Made by a program: the position numbers and the translations under genes. Of a stretch of 64,000 nucleotides of DNA, positions 42,108-50,546 are shown piece after piece. A model generated the notes under the pieces. That model had not been told where the DNA came from. It was given only the letters and a program-made list of their open reading frames with translations, and did no database searches. The DNA is taken from assembly GCA_029203125.1 (NCBI GenBank), contig CP119317.1, positions 2,170,001 through 2,234,000 of the forward strand. The letters are read 5' to 3'. Position 1 is the stretch's first letter. Each line of letters begins with the position of its first letter. This stretch comes from Candidatus Cohnella colombiensis. GTDB lineage: Bacteria; Bacillota; Bacilli; Paenibacillales; Paenibacillaceae.

Positions 42108-42389
42108 TCATCTTATCACTTGTGGTTCCCCATCCTCTAATCGATATGTCGTGCGTGCATCCTCTAATCTAACTAATACAACATCAGCACCGATCTTTAC
42201 AATGTTGCGCCATGGAATTACGATATCCGTCCCACCTCCAAACATACCAAATAATCGCGTTGATGTAGGAACGACAATCGCATCAATTCTTCCTTGCCTC
42301 AAATCAAGTTCCAGATCGGTCACCTGACCCAATTTCTTGCCGTCTACAATATTAATAACATCCTTCGTCTGAAAGTCCGATATTTTCAT
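42108..42389 (-). CDS. ylmC: YlmC/YmxH-family PRC-barrel protein
   Basis: A 93-residue beta-rich protein with KISDFQTKDVINIVDGKKLG and the core DLELDLRQGRIDAIVVP, both typical of PRC-barrel proteins of the YlmC/YmxH family. Family members are linked to sporulation in Bacillus. The function is unknown. It is separated from sigG by a strong terminator and starts its own unit or is read from an upstream weak promoter. Confidence 0.88.
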   Translation of the reverse strand: MKISDFQTKDVINIVDGKKLGQVTDLELDLRQGRIDAIVVPTSTRLFGMFGGGTDIVIPWRNIVKIGADVVLVRLEDARTTYRLEDGEPQVIR

Positions 42390-42461
42390 ATCATCACACC
42401 CTTCATAACAACCTCCATCTCAGTATATGAGCGACGAAGCCTTGTTTATCTGCACCCAATA

Positions 42462-42503
42462 AAATAAAAAAAGGTGGAGCTCTTCAAGAGCATGCTCCAC
42501 CTT
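42462..42503 (-). terminator. Terminator of sigG
   Basis: AAGGTGGAGC pairs with GCTCCACCTT on the minus strand (ten pairs) and is followed by seven T. It begins 18 bases after the sigG stop. Confidence 0.9.
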
Positions 42504-42520
42504 CATCTTTCTAACGAAAA

Positions 42521-43303
42521 CTATACTTTCACATTTTTTTGCATTTGATGGATTGCTGATTTTTCTAATCTAGAAACCTGCGCTTGTGAAATTCCGATTT
42601 CATCAGCCACTTCCATCTGTGTCTTCCCTTCGAAAAACCGCATCGATAAAATCATCTTCTCACGGTTATTCAGCTTCCTCATCGCTTCACGCAACGCAAT
42701 TTCTTCTATCCATTGAATATCCTTGTTGCGTTCATCGCTAATCTGATCCATGACGAAGATCGGATCGCCACCATCGTGGTAAATCGGCTCGAACAAGGAA
42801 ACTGGATCTTGAATGGCGTCTAGCGCAAAAACAACATCCTCCTTCGGAACGTTCAAAACTTCTGAAATTTCTACAATTGTCGGCTCTCTTGCATGTTGAT
42901 TCGTCAATTGATCTCTAACCTGTAGCGCTTTATATGCAATATCGCGCAAGCTTCGAGACACACGAATCGGATTGTTGTCGCGCAAATATCGACGAATTTC
43001 CCCGATTATCATCGGAACAGCGTACGTTGAGAAACGGACATTTTGACCTAGATCAAAATTGTCGATCGCCTTCATTAAACCGATGCAGCCGACTTGAAAC
43101 AAATCATCGACGAATTCACCCCGGTTGTTAAATCTCTGGATCACACTCAGAACTAATCGCAAATTTCCATTGACGAGCTTTTCCCGAGCTGATAATTCAC
43201 CCTTTTGTTGCAGGGATTGGAACAATTCCCTCATCTCAGCATTGGTCAGCACAGGTAGTTTTGAGGTGTCCACTCCACATATCTCCACTTTGTTGCGGGT
43301 CAA
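42521..43303 (-). CDS. sigG: RNA polymerase sigma-G factor
   Basis: The 260-residue late forespore sigma factor. Region 2 (NLRLVLSVIQRFNNRGE, FQVGCIGLMKAIDNFD, RFSTYAVPMIIGEIRRYL), region 3 (VSRSLRDIAYKALQ) and region 4 (REKMILSMRFFEGKTQ and SQAQVSRLEK) are all present. The N-terminal VEICGVDTSKLPVL is typical of SigG and separates it from SigF. The start is TTG with GGGAGG seven bases upstream. The gap from sigE is 124 bases and holds a possible forespore promoter. SigG is normally held inactive until engulfment is complete. Confidence 0.95.
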   Translation of the reverse strand: MTRNKVEICGVDTSKLPVLTNAEMRELFQSLQQKGELSAREKLVNGNLRLVLSVIQRFNNRGEFVDDLFQVGCIGLMKAIDNFDLGQNVRFSTYAVPMIIGEIRRYLRDNNPIRVSRSLRDIAYKALQVRDQLTNQHAREPTIVEISEVLNVPKEDVVFALDAIQDPVSLFEPIYHDGGDPIFVMDQISDERNKDIQWIEEIALREAMRKLNNREKMILSMRFFEGKTQMEVADEIGISQAQVSRLEKSAIHQMQKNVKV

Positions 43304-43355
43304 GGCAATTCCTCCCGGGGAGCAGCATTAATGTAAAGTATCTCCGGGTGGCGCA

Positions 43356-43385
43356 TTTTTATTCCGTAAAATATCACTTATACGC
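43356..43385 (-). promoter_or_regulatory. Possible SigF/SigG promoter of sigG
   Basis: On the minus strand GCGTATA is followed, after about 14 bases, by GGAATAAAAA. This resembles the forespore consensus (GYATA then GGNNANANTN) but with mismatches. The position, 53 bases before the sigG start, supports it. Confidence 0.35.
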
Positions 43386-43427
43386 TTCGCAAACATTGTC
43401 GAACAACGTAAATACTCGCGTAAAAAA

Positions 43428-44150
43428 TCAAACCATTTTATTGAATTCCTTACGTAGACGCTTAATAATCCGTTTTTCTAGGCGCGAAATATACGATTGA
43501 GAGATGCCTAAAAGATCAGCAACATCCTTTTGTGTTTTTTCTTCTCCATCTGCTAAACCGAACCTAAGCTCCATAATCGTACGCTCACGATCACTAAGCT
43601 TTTCAAGAGCTTTATGCAACAATTTACGATCCACTTGTTCCTCAATATTCCGATAGATCGTGTCGTTCTCTGTCCCTAACACATCTGAAAGCAACAATTC
43701 GTTGCCATCCCAATCAATATTTAACGGTTCATCGAATGAAACCTCAGTTCGCGTTTTACTGTTTCGGCGCAAGTACATTAAAATCTCATTTTCAATACAT
43801 CGTGAAGCATACGTTGCAAGCTTTATTTTTTTCTCAGGATCAAATGTGTTTACAGCTTTAATTAATCCTATCGCGCCGATCGAAACAAGATCTTCAATAT
43901 GAATCCCGGTATTCTCAAATTTACGTGCAATGTAGACGACCAATCGTAAATTTCTTTCGATGAGCATAGCGCGTATTGCAGCATCCCCACTCGAAAGCTT
44001 ACCTAATAAATACTCTTCTTCATCACGGCTCAGAGGCGGAGGAAGTGCCTCACTGCCTCCAATATAGTACACTTCTTCGCTCTTCCAGCCAAACCAAAAC
44101 ATAATGCGGTAGAACGATAATTGAGATCTTAGCTTCAACTTCACGAGCAT
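43428..44150 (-). CDS. sigE: RNA polymerase sigma-E factor precursor (pro-SigE)
   Basis: The 240-residue early mother-cell sigma factor. The N-terminal pro-peptide (about 27 residues, MLVKLKLRSQLSFYRIMFWF) is amphipathic and is removed by SpoIIGA; SEEVYYIGGSEALPPPLS marks the cleavage area. Regions 2-4 are complete (ERNLRLVVYIARKFENTG, RRNSKTRTEVSFDEP, SYISRLEKRIIKRL). The ATG at 44150 has AGGAGG nine bases upstream. A frame that extends to 44228 inside spoIIGA has no ribosome site and is rejected. It follows spoIIGA by 43 bases in the conserved spoIIG order. Confidence 0.96.
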   Translation of the reverse strand: MLVKLKLRSQLSFYRIMFWFGWKSEEVYYIGGSEALPPPLSRDEEEYLLGKLSSGDAAIRAMLIERNLRLVVYIARKFENTGIHIEDLVSIGAIGLIKAVNTFDPEKKIKLATYASRCIENEILMYLRRNSKTRTEVSFDEPLNIDWDGNELLLSDVLGTENDTIYRNIEEQVDRKLLHKALEKLSDRERTIMELRFGLADGEEKTQKDVADLLGISQSYISRLEKRIIKRLRKEFNKMV

Positions 44151-44193
44151 GTAGACAATCCTCCTGTCACGCGGGCTGAGTGAGTACCGGCGC

Positions 44194-45129
44194 CTATGCA
44201 CCGGCTTGAACCATGTCTGGATGGACAATGGCTCTATATGCGCCTTCAGACGATAACGTGCCCCCGTCTAAACCAATCAATATCCGTTGAATCTGTTTTG
44301 CTTCATTTCCTTCATACGAAATAACGACAGAGTCAGGCTTTACTGCTAATATCAAACGTGAGCTTCCATTTACCGCTCGATAAGGTATAATGCGAAAGCG
44401 ATGACTCCAATCATAATTTTCAGAGAATGAGGGGTCTAATTCACTCAATAGTAAATCAACCGATTCATCCTTTAATCTTTCACTCCATCCTTGAGGGAGC
44501 TGTTCCTTCCATAATTGTGCTTCTACAATCATTACCGGTATCCGTGTAAGTGGGTCATAGAGTCTATTACCTGTGTCTAGTAAGCCCTTAATCATCCATG
44601 ATTGCTCTGCTATTTTAATTTCCACATCCCAGATCAGTGACTCTACGTTTTGTCGCTTTTGTCTTGTAACCGAAGCCCCATGAAACAACCATGAAGATAG
44701 TAGAAAAGCTCCTATCAACAAACCAAGCTGCAACTGCCACTTCAACACGATCCCGCCATCCGACGTATATCTCATCCCTCCCCAGTCAGAGCCAGATGAT
44801 TGTATCAAGTAATTGATTCCAATAACCCCACCTAATGTTGCAAAATTCACCGTATAGAAAGCAACAAAATTTCGGGTCAATTGCAAAGGGCCACCATAGC
44901 CAAACGTAAGTACAACCATTAAAAGCGAGATCGCTATCTTTGCTCCAAACGAATAAAGATAGGGGACATTAACCCAGAACATCGCAGCGGCATAAATTGC
45001 ACCTAGAAATGCAGCAACAAATAGGCGACTTCTGACTGGGCGAATGCTACGGACCTTAGCCGTTAAAAGAAGTACAGAACCGTCTAATGCCAAATTGGTG
45101 AAAAAAACTAAATCCACATAAACGGTCAT
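44194..45129 (-). CDS. spoIIGA: Pro-SigE processing protease SpoIIGA
   Basis: A 311-residue membrane aspartyl protease that cleaves pro-SigE in the mother cell after a signal from the forespore protein SpoIIR. Five hydrophobic helices fill residues 1-150. The soluble C-terminal half has the catalytic Asp in KGLLDTGNRLYDP (about 183-195). The ATG at 45129 has a GAAGGA box upstream. It stands directly after the repeat array side of the IS1595-like gene, so its own promoter must lie within 45130-45290. Confidence 0.94.
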   Translation of the reverse strand: MTVYVDLVFFTNLALDGSVLLLTAKVRSIRPVRSRLFVAAFLGAIYAAAMFWVNVPYLYSFGAKIAISLLMVVLTFGYGGPLQLTRNFVAFYTVNFATLGGVIGINYLIQSSGSDWGGMRYTSDGGIVLKWQLQLGLLIGAFLLSSWLFHGASVTRQKRQNVESLIWDVEIKIAEQSWMIKGLLDTGNRLYDPLTRIPVMIVEAQLWKEQLPQGWSERLKDESVDLLLSELDPSFSENYDWSHRFRIIPYRAVNGSSRLILAVKPDSVVISYEGNEAKQIQRILIGLDGGTLSSEGAYRAIVHPDMVQAGA

Positions 45130-45286
45130 TCAAATCCACAATCCTTCTTCGTCTAACGCGTTTTTGCAGACTGCTTACTATATGCTATAAGAAAGGTTGA
45201 ACCCAGTATAATCGCTTTCCAATTCGGAGTCTGTCTAATCCTGTTGACCATTCAAACCTTTTTTTGTCGATTGCAATCTCTCTATG

Positions 45287-45610
45287 ATGTCACGATATCC
45301 CACTCGCTCAGTTGCGTACTCTATACTCTCTATCCAATGCCACGATATCCCCTTCGCTCAGTTGCATACACTAAACTCTCACCTATTGTCACGATATCCC
45401 CTTCGCTCAGCTGCGTACTCTATACTCTCACCTAATGTCACGATATCCCACTCTCTCAGCTGCGAACTCTAAACTCTCACCTAATGTCACGATTTCCCAC
45501 TCGCTCAGTTGCGTACTCTAAACTCTCTATCCAATGCCACGATATCCCCTTCGCTCAGTTGCGTACTCTAAACTCTCACCTAATGTCACGATATCCCCTT
45601 CGCTCAGTTG
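45287..45610 (+). repeat. Left repeat array, seven direct copies
   Basis: Seven copies with the core ATGTCACGATATCCCC then TTCGCTCAG repeat every 48-49 bases. They are joined by a spacer, TTGCGTACTCTAAACTCTCACC, that is nearly constant inside this array but unlike that of the array at 33.9 kb. The array lies between spoIIGA (minus) and the IS1595-like gene (plus). The 157 bases to its left and 112 bases to its right have no gene; those on the right hold the IS-like gene's ribosome site. Confidence 0.95.
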
Positions 45611-45722
45611 AACGACTCCAAAAAAATTAACAGTAAAAATCATCTTTTCTCTTGAAATAGGAACATATGTTTGCTATAATTTAGTAAATTAAGAACAAAT
45701 GTTCCCCTAATGAGGTGAAATT

Positions 45723-46652
45723 ATGAATGTAATTTGGGATCTTTCTGAATTTAATGCGTGTTACCGGAATGAAGATGATTGTGTTCGTGCATTGTTTAAT
45801 AGTAAATGGCCCGCTGGATTCCGATGCCCACAATGTAGTCATCCTGTTTGTTCTAACATCAAAACTCGCAGTCTCCCTTTATATGAATGTCTCAATTGTC
45901 ATAAGCAAACCTCATTAATATCAAATACCATTTTCCGAAATACTCGTACATCTTTACTTTCATGGTTTAAAGCTATGTTTTTATTGTCTAATCCTAATGG
46001 TTCATATGGTGTTAATGCCAGGGAGCTGGCCCAGATTATCCAAGTAACCTACAAAACGGCATGGCTAATGTATCATAAGATTCGATATGCGATCAGCCAA
46101 GCGGACTCAGAAGTACTTTTAACAGATATCGTTCGAGTTTCAGATTCTATATTGCATCAACGGATGTTCCAGCTGAAAAACTGGTATGAAACAGAACAAC
46201 CAGTAATTGCAGCATCATCTGAGGATGCAGAAGGTAACGTTAAATATGTAAAAATCAAACTACAACCACGTCCGCTTCAGCCAATTCGCGGTTACCCTCG
46301 AGACGCAACTTCATTCATGAAACAGCATGTGTCGCCTGAAGCGGTCTATACAACAGATATATCCATGAAGTGGGGGCGAAAGAGACAAAACCATAAACTT
46401 CGTAGACTCTGTGTTTCCGCTGCTTACTCGATTGCAACAACTTATGGCGGTATCGGTTCGAAACATCTGCAAGCTTACTTGGATCAGTATGCATATATAG
46501 ATAATCACTTTCACGAGCCCATATTTGACATTCTTTTATATGAGTGCTCGACACGTTCAACAATTACTTATTCTTGTTTAACGAGAACTGCCCCAAAACG
46601 ATCAAACCGAATAACTAGAGCCTCAGAAGCAATGATCGTAATGAGTTGTTAA
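45723..46652 (+). CDS. IS1595/ISXO2-like transposase, degenerate catalytic half
   Basis: A 309-residue protein. The N-terminus is the IS1595-type zinc ribbon (FRCPQC...LYECLNCHKQTSL, about 32-65) and the linked helical domain (NTIFRNTRTSLLSWFKAMFLL, then VTYKTAWLMYHKIRYAI). In active members the next part is a DDE/ISXO2 domain beginning V-D-E. Here the matching place reads IVRVSDSIL, and VYTTDISMKW and SKHLQAYLDQYAYIDNH survive where TD and the final H-L-x-x-Y-L-D-E-F motif should be. The catalytic triad therefore seems altered. The gene has an intact start, GAGGTG box and full length, so it may be a domesticated protein. Inverted repeat arrays flank it. Confidence 0.75.
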   Translation: MNVIWDLSEFNACYRNEDDCVRALFNSKWPAGFRCPQCSHPVCSNIKTRSLPLYECLNCHKQTSLISNTIFRNTRTSLLSWFKAMFLLSNPNGSYGVNARELAQIIQVTYKTAWLMYHKIRYAISQADSEVLLTDIVRVSDSILHQRMFQLKNWYETEQPVIAASSEDAEGNVKYVKIKLQPRPLQPIRGYPRDATSFMKQHVSPEAVYTTDISMKWGRKRQNHKLRRLCVSAAYSIATTYGGIGSKHLQAYLDQYAYIDNHFHEPIFDILLYECSTRSTITYSCLTRTAPKRSNRITRASEAMIVMSC

Positions 46653-46763
46653 AGATACAAAGTGTCTTCATTACTTTGGATTAACTATGATTTACATAAA
46701 AAGTTCTCTTTGAGTATGTTGTAACTGATGGACTATACTCACGGCGTTACTTACTGCTTCAAT

Positions 46764-46902
46764 CTGAGCGAAGGGGATATCGTGACATCCGGGCAAAGGA
46801 GGATACTCCGTTACTTGTAACTGAGCGAAGGGGATATCGTGACAGCGGGGCAAATGAGGATACTCCGTTACTTGCAACTGAGCGAGGGGGATATCGTGAC
46901 AT
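46764..46902 (-). repeat. Right repeat array, three copies, inverted
   Basis: Three copies in the opposite orientation, CTGAGCGAAGGGG then ATATCGTGACAT on the plus strand, have a period of 57 bases and a spacer containing GGATACTCCGTTACTTG. They lie between the convergent IS1595-like gene and ftsZ. Together with the left array they point at each other around the gene. The 110 bases between the gene and the array have no other feature. Confidence 0.95.
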
Positions 46903-46910
46903 CGGCACGT

Positions 46911-46948
46911 AAAACAACAAACCCCCGCACCATGAATGGTTCGAGGGC
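46911..46948 (-). terminator. Terminator of ftsZ
   Basis: CCCTCG-A-ACCAT pairs with ATGGT-G-CGGGGG on the minus strand, followed by TTTGTTGTTTT. It starts 30 bases after the ftsZ stop. Confidence 0.75.
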
Positions 46949-46978
46949 TGAAAAATCAATTAGAATGATCATGTCAGA

Positions 46979-48133
46979 CTAGCGATCAGTACGTGAGCGA
47001 TTTCTGATAAAAGCAGGGATATCTAATTGATCGCTTGGTGCATTCTGTGTTCCAAAAGGTCGGATATTACCAGAAGTACGCGAATCATTGGATTGTACGC
47101 TTGCTGAAGACTCTTCTTGATTGTTCTGTGGAACAGAAGATGATTGTGAAGATGGGGTTCCTGGACGACGAGCTACAGTTTTGTGTTCAAAACCAGTCGC
47201 AATGACAGTAACTTTGATTTCGTCCTTCATGTTATCGTCGATGCTCGCACCGAAGATCATATTGACTTCAGGATCTGAAGCAGAAATGACGATTTCAGCA
47301 GCTTCATTGACTTCGAACAAGGAGAGGTTAGAACCTCCTGTAATATTCATAATAATTCCGCGTGCACCTTCGATCGAAGTCTCAAGAAGTGGACTTTGAA
47401 TCGCTTTGCGAGCTGCGTCCATTGCACGGTTCTCGCCGGAAGCAACACCGATGCCCATCAACGCTGAACCACGTTCTGTCATGATCGTCTTAACGTCAGC
47501 AAAGTCAAGATTGATAAGCCCAGGGACAGCAATCAAATCTGAAATCCCTTGAACGGCTTGACGAAGAACATTATCAGCTTCTCGGAATGCCTCAACCATT
47601 GGAGTTTTCTTATCAACAATTTCGAGCAAGCGATCGTTCGGAATAACGATCAATGTATCTACTTTGTCTTTAAGTGCTTCAATCCCGAGGTCAGCTTGTC
47701 CAGAACGTTTACGACCCTCGAAGGTGAATGGGCGAGTAACGACACCAACCGTCAGCGCTCCACATTCCTTAGCCAGCTCTGCAATTACAGGAGCTGCTCC
47801 TGTACCTGTACCGCCACCCATACCTGCAGTTACAAAAACCATGTCTGCATCACGGAGTGTGTTCGTAATAAACTCACGAGATTCCTCAGCAGCTTTTTTA
47901 CCTACATCTGGATTAGCACCTGCGCCAAGCCCGCGAGTTAGCTTGTCACCGATTTGAAGCTTTTGTTCTGACTTCGTTAAATGCAATGCTTGCGCATCTG
48001 TGTTAACTGTAATAAATTCTACGCCTTTAACGCCATTTTCGATCATTCGATTAACAGCGTTACTTCCACCGCCACCTACACCGATGACCTTAATTTTAGC
48101 GAGTGGCTCCATTTCAAAATCAAATTCCAACAT
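46979..48133 (-). CDS. ftsZ: Cell division protein FtsZ
   Basis: The 384-residue tubulin-like GTPase of the Z ring. The GTP-binding signature GGGTGTGAAPVIAELAK is at about 106-122, the T3 loop FVTAGMGGGTG precedes it, and the T7 region NLDFADVKTIM is intact. A variable linker rich in Ser and Gln (about 325-365) leads to the conserved C-terminal peptide DQLDIPAFIRNR, where SepF and FtsA bind. The ATG at 48133 follows GGAG. It is 51 bases after ftsA and ends at its own terminator. Confidence 0.97.
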   Translation of the reverse strand: MLEFDFEMEPLAKIKVIGVGGGGSNAVNRMIENGVKGVEFITVNTDAQALHLTKSEQKLQIGDKLTRGLGAGANPDVGKKAAEESREFITNTLRDADMVFVTAGMGGGTGTGAAPVIAELAKECGALTVGVVTRPFTFEGRKRSGQADLGIEALKDKVDTLIVIPNDRLLEIVDKKTPMVEAFREADNVLRQAVQGISDLIAVPGLINLDFADVKTIMTERGSALMGIGVASGENRAMDAARKAIQSPLLETSIEGARGIIMNITGGSNLSLFEVNEAAEIVISASDPEVNMIFGASIDDNMKDEIKVTVIATGFEHKTVARRPGTPSSQSSSVPQNNQEESSASVQSNDSRTSGNIRPFGTQNAPSDQLDIPAFIRNRSRTDR

Positions 48134-48184
48134 ATTTCCTAACTCCTCCTCGCTTCGCTCGAATGGTTCCTCGTAAGCGGCGGC

Positions 48185-49429
48185 TTAAATAAATTCCTTG
48201 ATCATGTTTTTGAACCATTCAACAACACCAGGTTTGGACGCCGTGCTTCCGGAAGGTTTGGCTTTACTGCTAGGACGTTTTGGTCCAGCCACACCGCGTG
48301 TACGAATATGTTTAACAACAAATTGGATCATACCCACACCACTGCTGAAGGAAGGATCTCTTACACCGATGAAATCTGGCACAGAGATTCTAGCATTCGA
48401 CTCTAATTCAGCCTGTGCTAAAGGTAAAACGCTAGGCAAAGACACTGATCCACCTGTAAGAACATAACCGTTAATTTTGTCTAGATAACCTAGACGCTTC
48501 ACTTCTTGTCTAATCATGTGGAAAATCTCTGACATCCGTGGCTCTATGATGTTCGCAAGATCAAGCTGTGAAAACTCCATCTCAAGGTTGCTACTGACCC
48601 GGTTCACTTTGAACTTCTGATCTTCTGCAGCATCTTCGATCCGAGCACAGCCATACTTAAGCTTTAGCTTTTCCGCATGCTCTGTCTGTGTTTTGAGTCC
48701 ATAGCAAATATCACTTGTGACGTAATCTCCACCAATTGGTAGAGTAGAAACTGCCGCAAGACTTCCACCTTCAAAAATTGCGATCGTAGTCGCTCCGGCT
48801 CCAATATCCGCTAACACTGTGCCCATCTGCTTTTCATCTTTCGTGAGTGCCATCATCCCTGATGCCAATGACATCAAAATAACACCTGATATACGTAAAC
48901 CAGCTTTCTCTACGCATCTCATCAGATTATGTACAGCAGCTTTAGTGCCCGTAATAATTGTGCACTCTACCTCAAGACGAACGCCAATCATCCCACGCGG
49001 ATCTTGTATGCCCGCAAGACCATCCACAAAAAATTGTTTCGGCAGCAGACTAATAATTTCACGTTCAGGAGGTAATGCAACAACTTTAGCAGCCTGCAAC
49101 ACTCGTTCGATATCTTCTTCGCCTATCTCCCGATCTTCATTGGAGACGGCTACAACACCGTGGTTGCTTTGTAGTGCAATATGGTTGCCTGCAATCCCAA
49201 CGTATACTTCACTAATTCCAATGCCTACCATGCGTTCAGCATGATCTACAGCATTGCGGATGGATTGAACGGTTTGATCAATATCTACAATGGCGCCTTT
49301 ACGAATTCCATCTGAATCCGCTGAACCAACACCAATGATGTTAATGGCCCCGTTGCTAATCTCCCCGATAATCACCCGAATCTTCGACGTTCCAATATCC
49401 AGGCTGACGATGAGGTCATTATTACTCAA
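48185..49429 (-). CDS. ftsA: Cell division protein FtsA
   Basis: The 414-residue actin-like protein that ties FtsZ to the membrane. The nucleotide fold starts at SLDIGTSKIRVIIGE; further motifs are ADIGAGATTIAIFEGG (about 205) and GYVLTGGSVSLPSV (about 335). The C-terminus ends in an amphipathic helix (VVEWFKNMIKEFI), the membrane anchor. The start is TTG with GGGAGGTG seven bases upstream. It is separated from divIB by 188 AT-rich bases that hold promoter-like boxes. Confidence 0.96.
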   Translation of the reverse strand: MSNNDLIVSLDIGTSKIRVIIGEISNGAINIIGVGSADSDGIRKGAIVDIDQTVQSIRNAVDHAERMVGIGISEVYVGIAGNHIALQSNHGVVAVSNEDREIGEEDIERVLQAAKVVALPPEREIISLLPKQFFVDGLAGIQDPRGMIGVRLEVECTIITGTKAAVHNLMRCVEKAGLRISGVILMSLASGMMALTKDEKQMGTVLADIGAGATTIAIFEGGSLAAVSTLPIGGDYVTSDICYGLKTQTEHAEKLKLKYGCARIEDAAEDQKFKVNRVSSNLEMEFSQLDLANIIEPRMSEIFHMIRQEVKRLGYLDKINGYVLTGGSVSLPSVLPLAQAELESNARISVPDFIGVRDPSFSSGVGMIQFVVKHIRTRGVAGPKRPSSKAKPSGSTASKPGVVEWFKNMIKEFI

Positions 49430-49487
49430 CCGGTGGCACCTCCCGTAGTTCGATGAAAATATCTGTGAAAAAGGGATGCATCACTAC

Positions 49488-49571
49488 TAATTCCACATTC
49501 ACGAGATTTTCCCTCTTTTTTCAACATTTTTTTTATGAAATTCTCAAAAGCATTTTACAGTTTTTATTATA
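49488..49571 (-). promoter_or_regulatory. Possible ftsAZ promoters
   Basis: On the minus strand TATAAT at 49566-49571 could be a SigA -10 box, with a weak TTATGA upstream. Downstream, GAGGGAAAA (49507-49515) and GTGGAATTA (49488-49496) resemble the SigH boxes but are ten bases apart, slightly short. In Bacillus ftsAZ has both kinds. Confidence 0.3.
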
Positions 49572-49617
49572 CAACTTTATTTTTCACTCATAAAAGAAAT
49601 TCTATCATTTATTTCGA

Positions 49618-50400
49618 TTATTGAGTAGTGTCCTTTTCCTCAACTTTATCGGCTTCTTGAGACTTTTCATTCTCACTTTCTGCCGAATAGGACAAATAAG
49701 TGTTTGCTTCAAGCATAATGACTTTGCCCGGCTCGCGATTTTGCACAATATCACTCAAGTAAGAGATGCGTTCTGAGAGCTTACTTACGGTGGTAATGAC
49801 TTCAAATCTTGAGCGGGTATATAGCTTAATCCGATCAGGATATGATGTCGAAGGGTCCGGGTGAATTTCGGATAAATCCGACAACATCGAGCTTGGTAAG
49901 TTGTTGAGCACTTGACAAAGTGCGATAAGATTCGCATCATCTACTTGCCAACCAGTCAAAATCGGCTTGTCCGGTGTCGAACCCTCACGAATCGGGACAA
50001 TGAATCCATTCGAAAGGATTGAAGCAATTTGACCTTCAGCGGACAGTTGAATTGCGACTGCCTCAAACTCTTTAACCTTCACGCGAAGCACACCTGGAAA
50101 CCGCTTTTGAATCGATACGGACTCTACTTGCTTCAAAGTGAGTACACGATCTCTTAGTACATTTGCACTAGGGAAAAAGAATGAATCACCTGTATGTACA
50201 TCTAATGCTTGTTGAATATCTTCAGGATCAACAAAGATCGTTCCCTGCACTTGAATATCAGTAAGCTTAGACAATGAGGACCGGAAAAACAACACGATTG
50301 AAATAATTACAAAAAGTGCTATGACAATCGCAATTAATCTGCGAGCACGGAATGATTTGCGTGCATTTCCCTGCTTGAGTGCAGGGATTCTCTCCGTCAT
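49618..50400 (-). CDS. divIB: Cell division protein DivIB (FtsQ)
   Basis: A 260-residue bitopic membrane protein of the divisome. A basic cytoplasmic end (KSFRARR) precedes one helix (LIAIVIALFVIISIVLFF). The POTRA domain starts at LSKLTDIQVQGTIFVDPEDI, followed by the beta domain with KRFPGVLRVKVKEFEAVA. The acidic C-terminal tail is variable. The ATG at 50400 has AAGGAGG upstream; the longer frame to 50448 is not supported. A terminator-like hairpin separates it from murA. Confidence 0.93.
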   Translation of the reverse strand: MTERIPALKQGNARKSFRARRLIAIVIALFVIISIVLFFRSSLSKLTDIQVQGTIFVDPEDIQQALDVHTGDSFFFPSANVLRDRVLTLKQVESVSIQKRFPGVLRVKVKEFEAVAIQLSAEGQIASILSNGFIVPIREGSTPDKPILTGWQVDDANLIALCQVLNNLPSSMLSDLSEIHPDPSTSYPDRIKLYTRSRFEVITTVSKLSERISYLSDIVQNREPGKVIMLEANTYLSYSAESENEKSQEADKVEEKDTTQ

Positions 50401-50448
50401 CCGCCGCCCCCTCCTTATATACGAACTATGCTTGTACAAGTTTCTCAC

Positions 50449-50489
50449 AAAAAAGCGCCCCGCTATCGTAATTCCATGATCAACGGGGA
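50449..50489 (-). terminator. Terminator-like hairpin between murA and divIB
   Basis: CCCCGTT pairs with AGCGGGG (with one wobble) on the minus strand around a long loop, followed by C-GCTTTTTT. It could stop part of the mur transcript. Confidence 0.5.
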
Positions 50490-50546
50490 CTTTAAGAGGA
50501 TTCGCCCAAGCTAGAACGCTTCACTCACAATGAGCACCTACATTTA

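Noticed and set aside
44151..44228. 26-residue N-terminal extension of SigE
   Set aside because: The ATG at 44150 has a perfect ribosome site and gives the normal pro-sequence; the upstream TTG lies in spoIIGA without one.
45284..45472. Short reading frames rich in SRYPLRSV at 45.2-45.5, 46.7-46.96 and 34.1-34.4 kb
   Set aside because: These are the repeat core read as codons; the frames have no ribosome site and change with each array.
45723..46652. Complete active insertion sequence
   Set aside because: No terminal inverted repeats or target duplication were seen at the edges, and the catalytic residues look altered.
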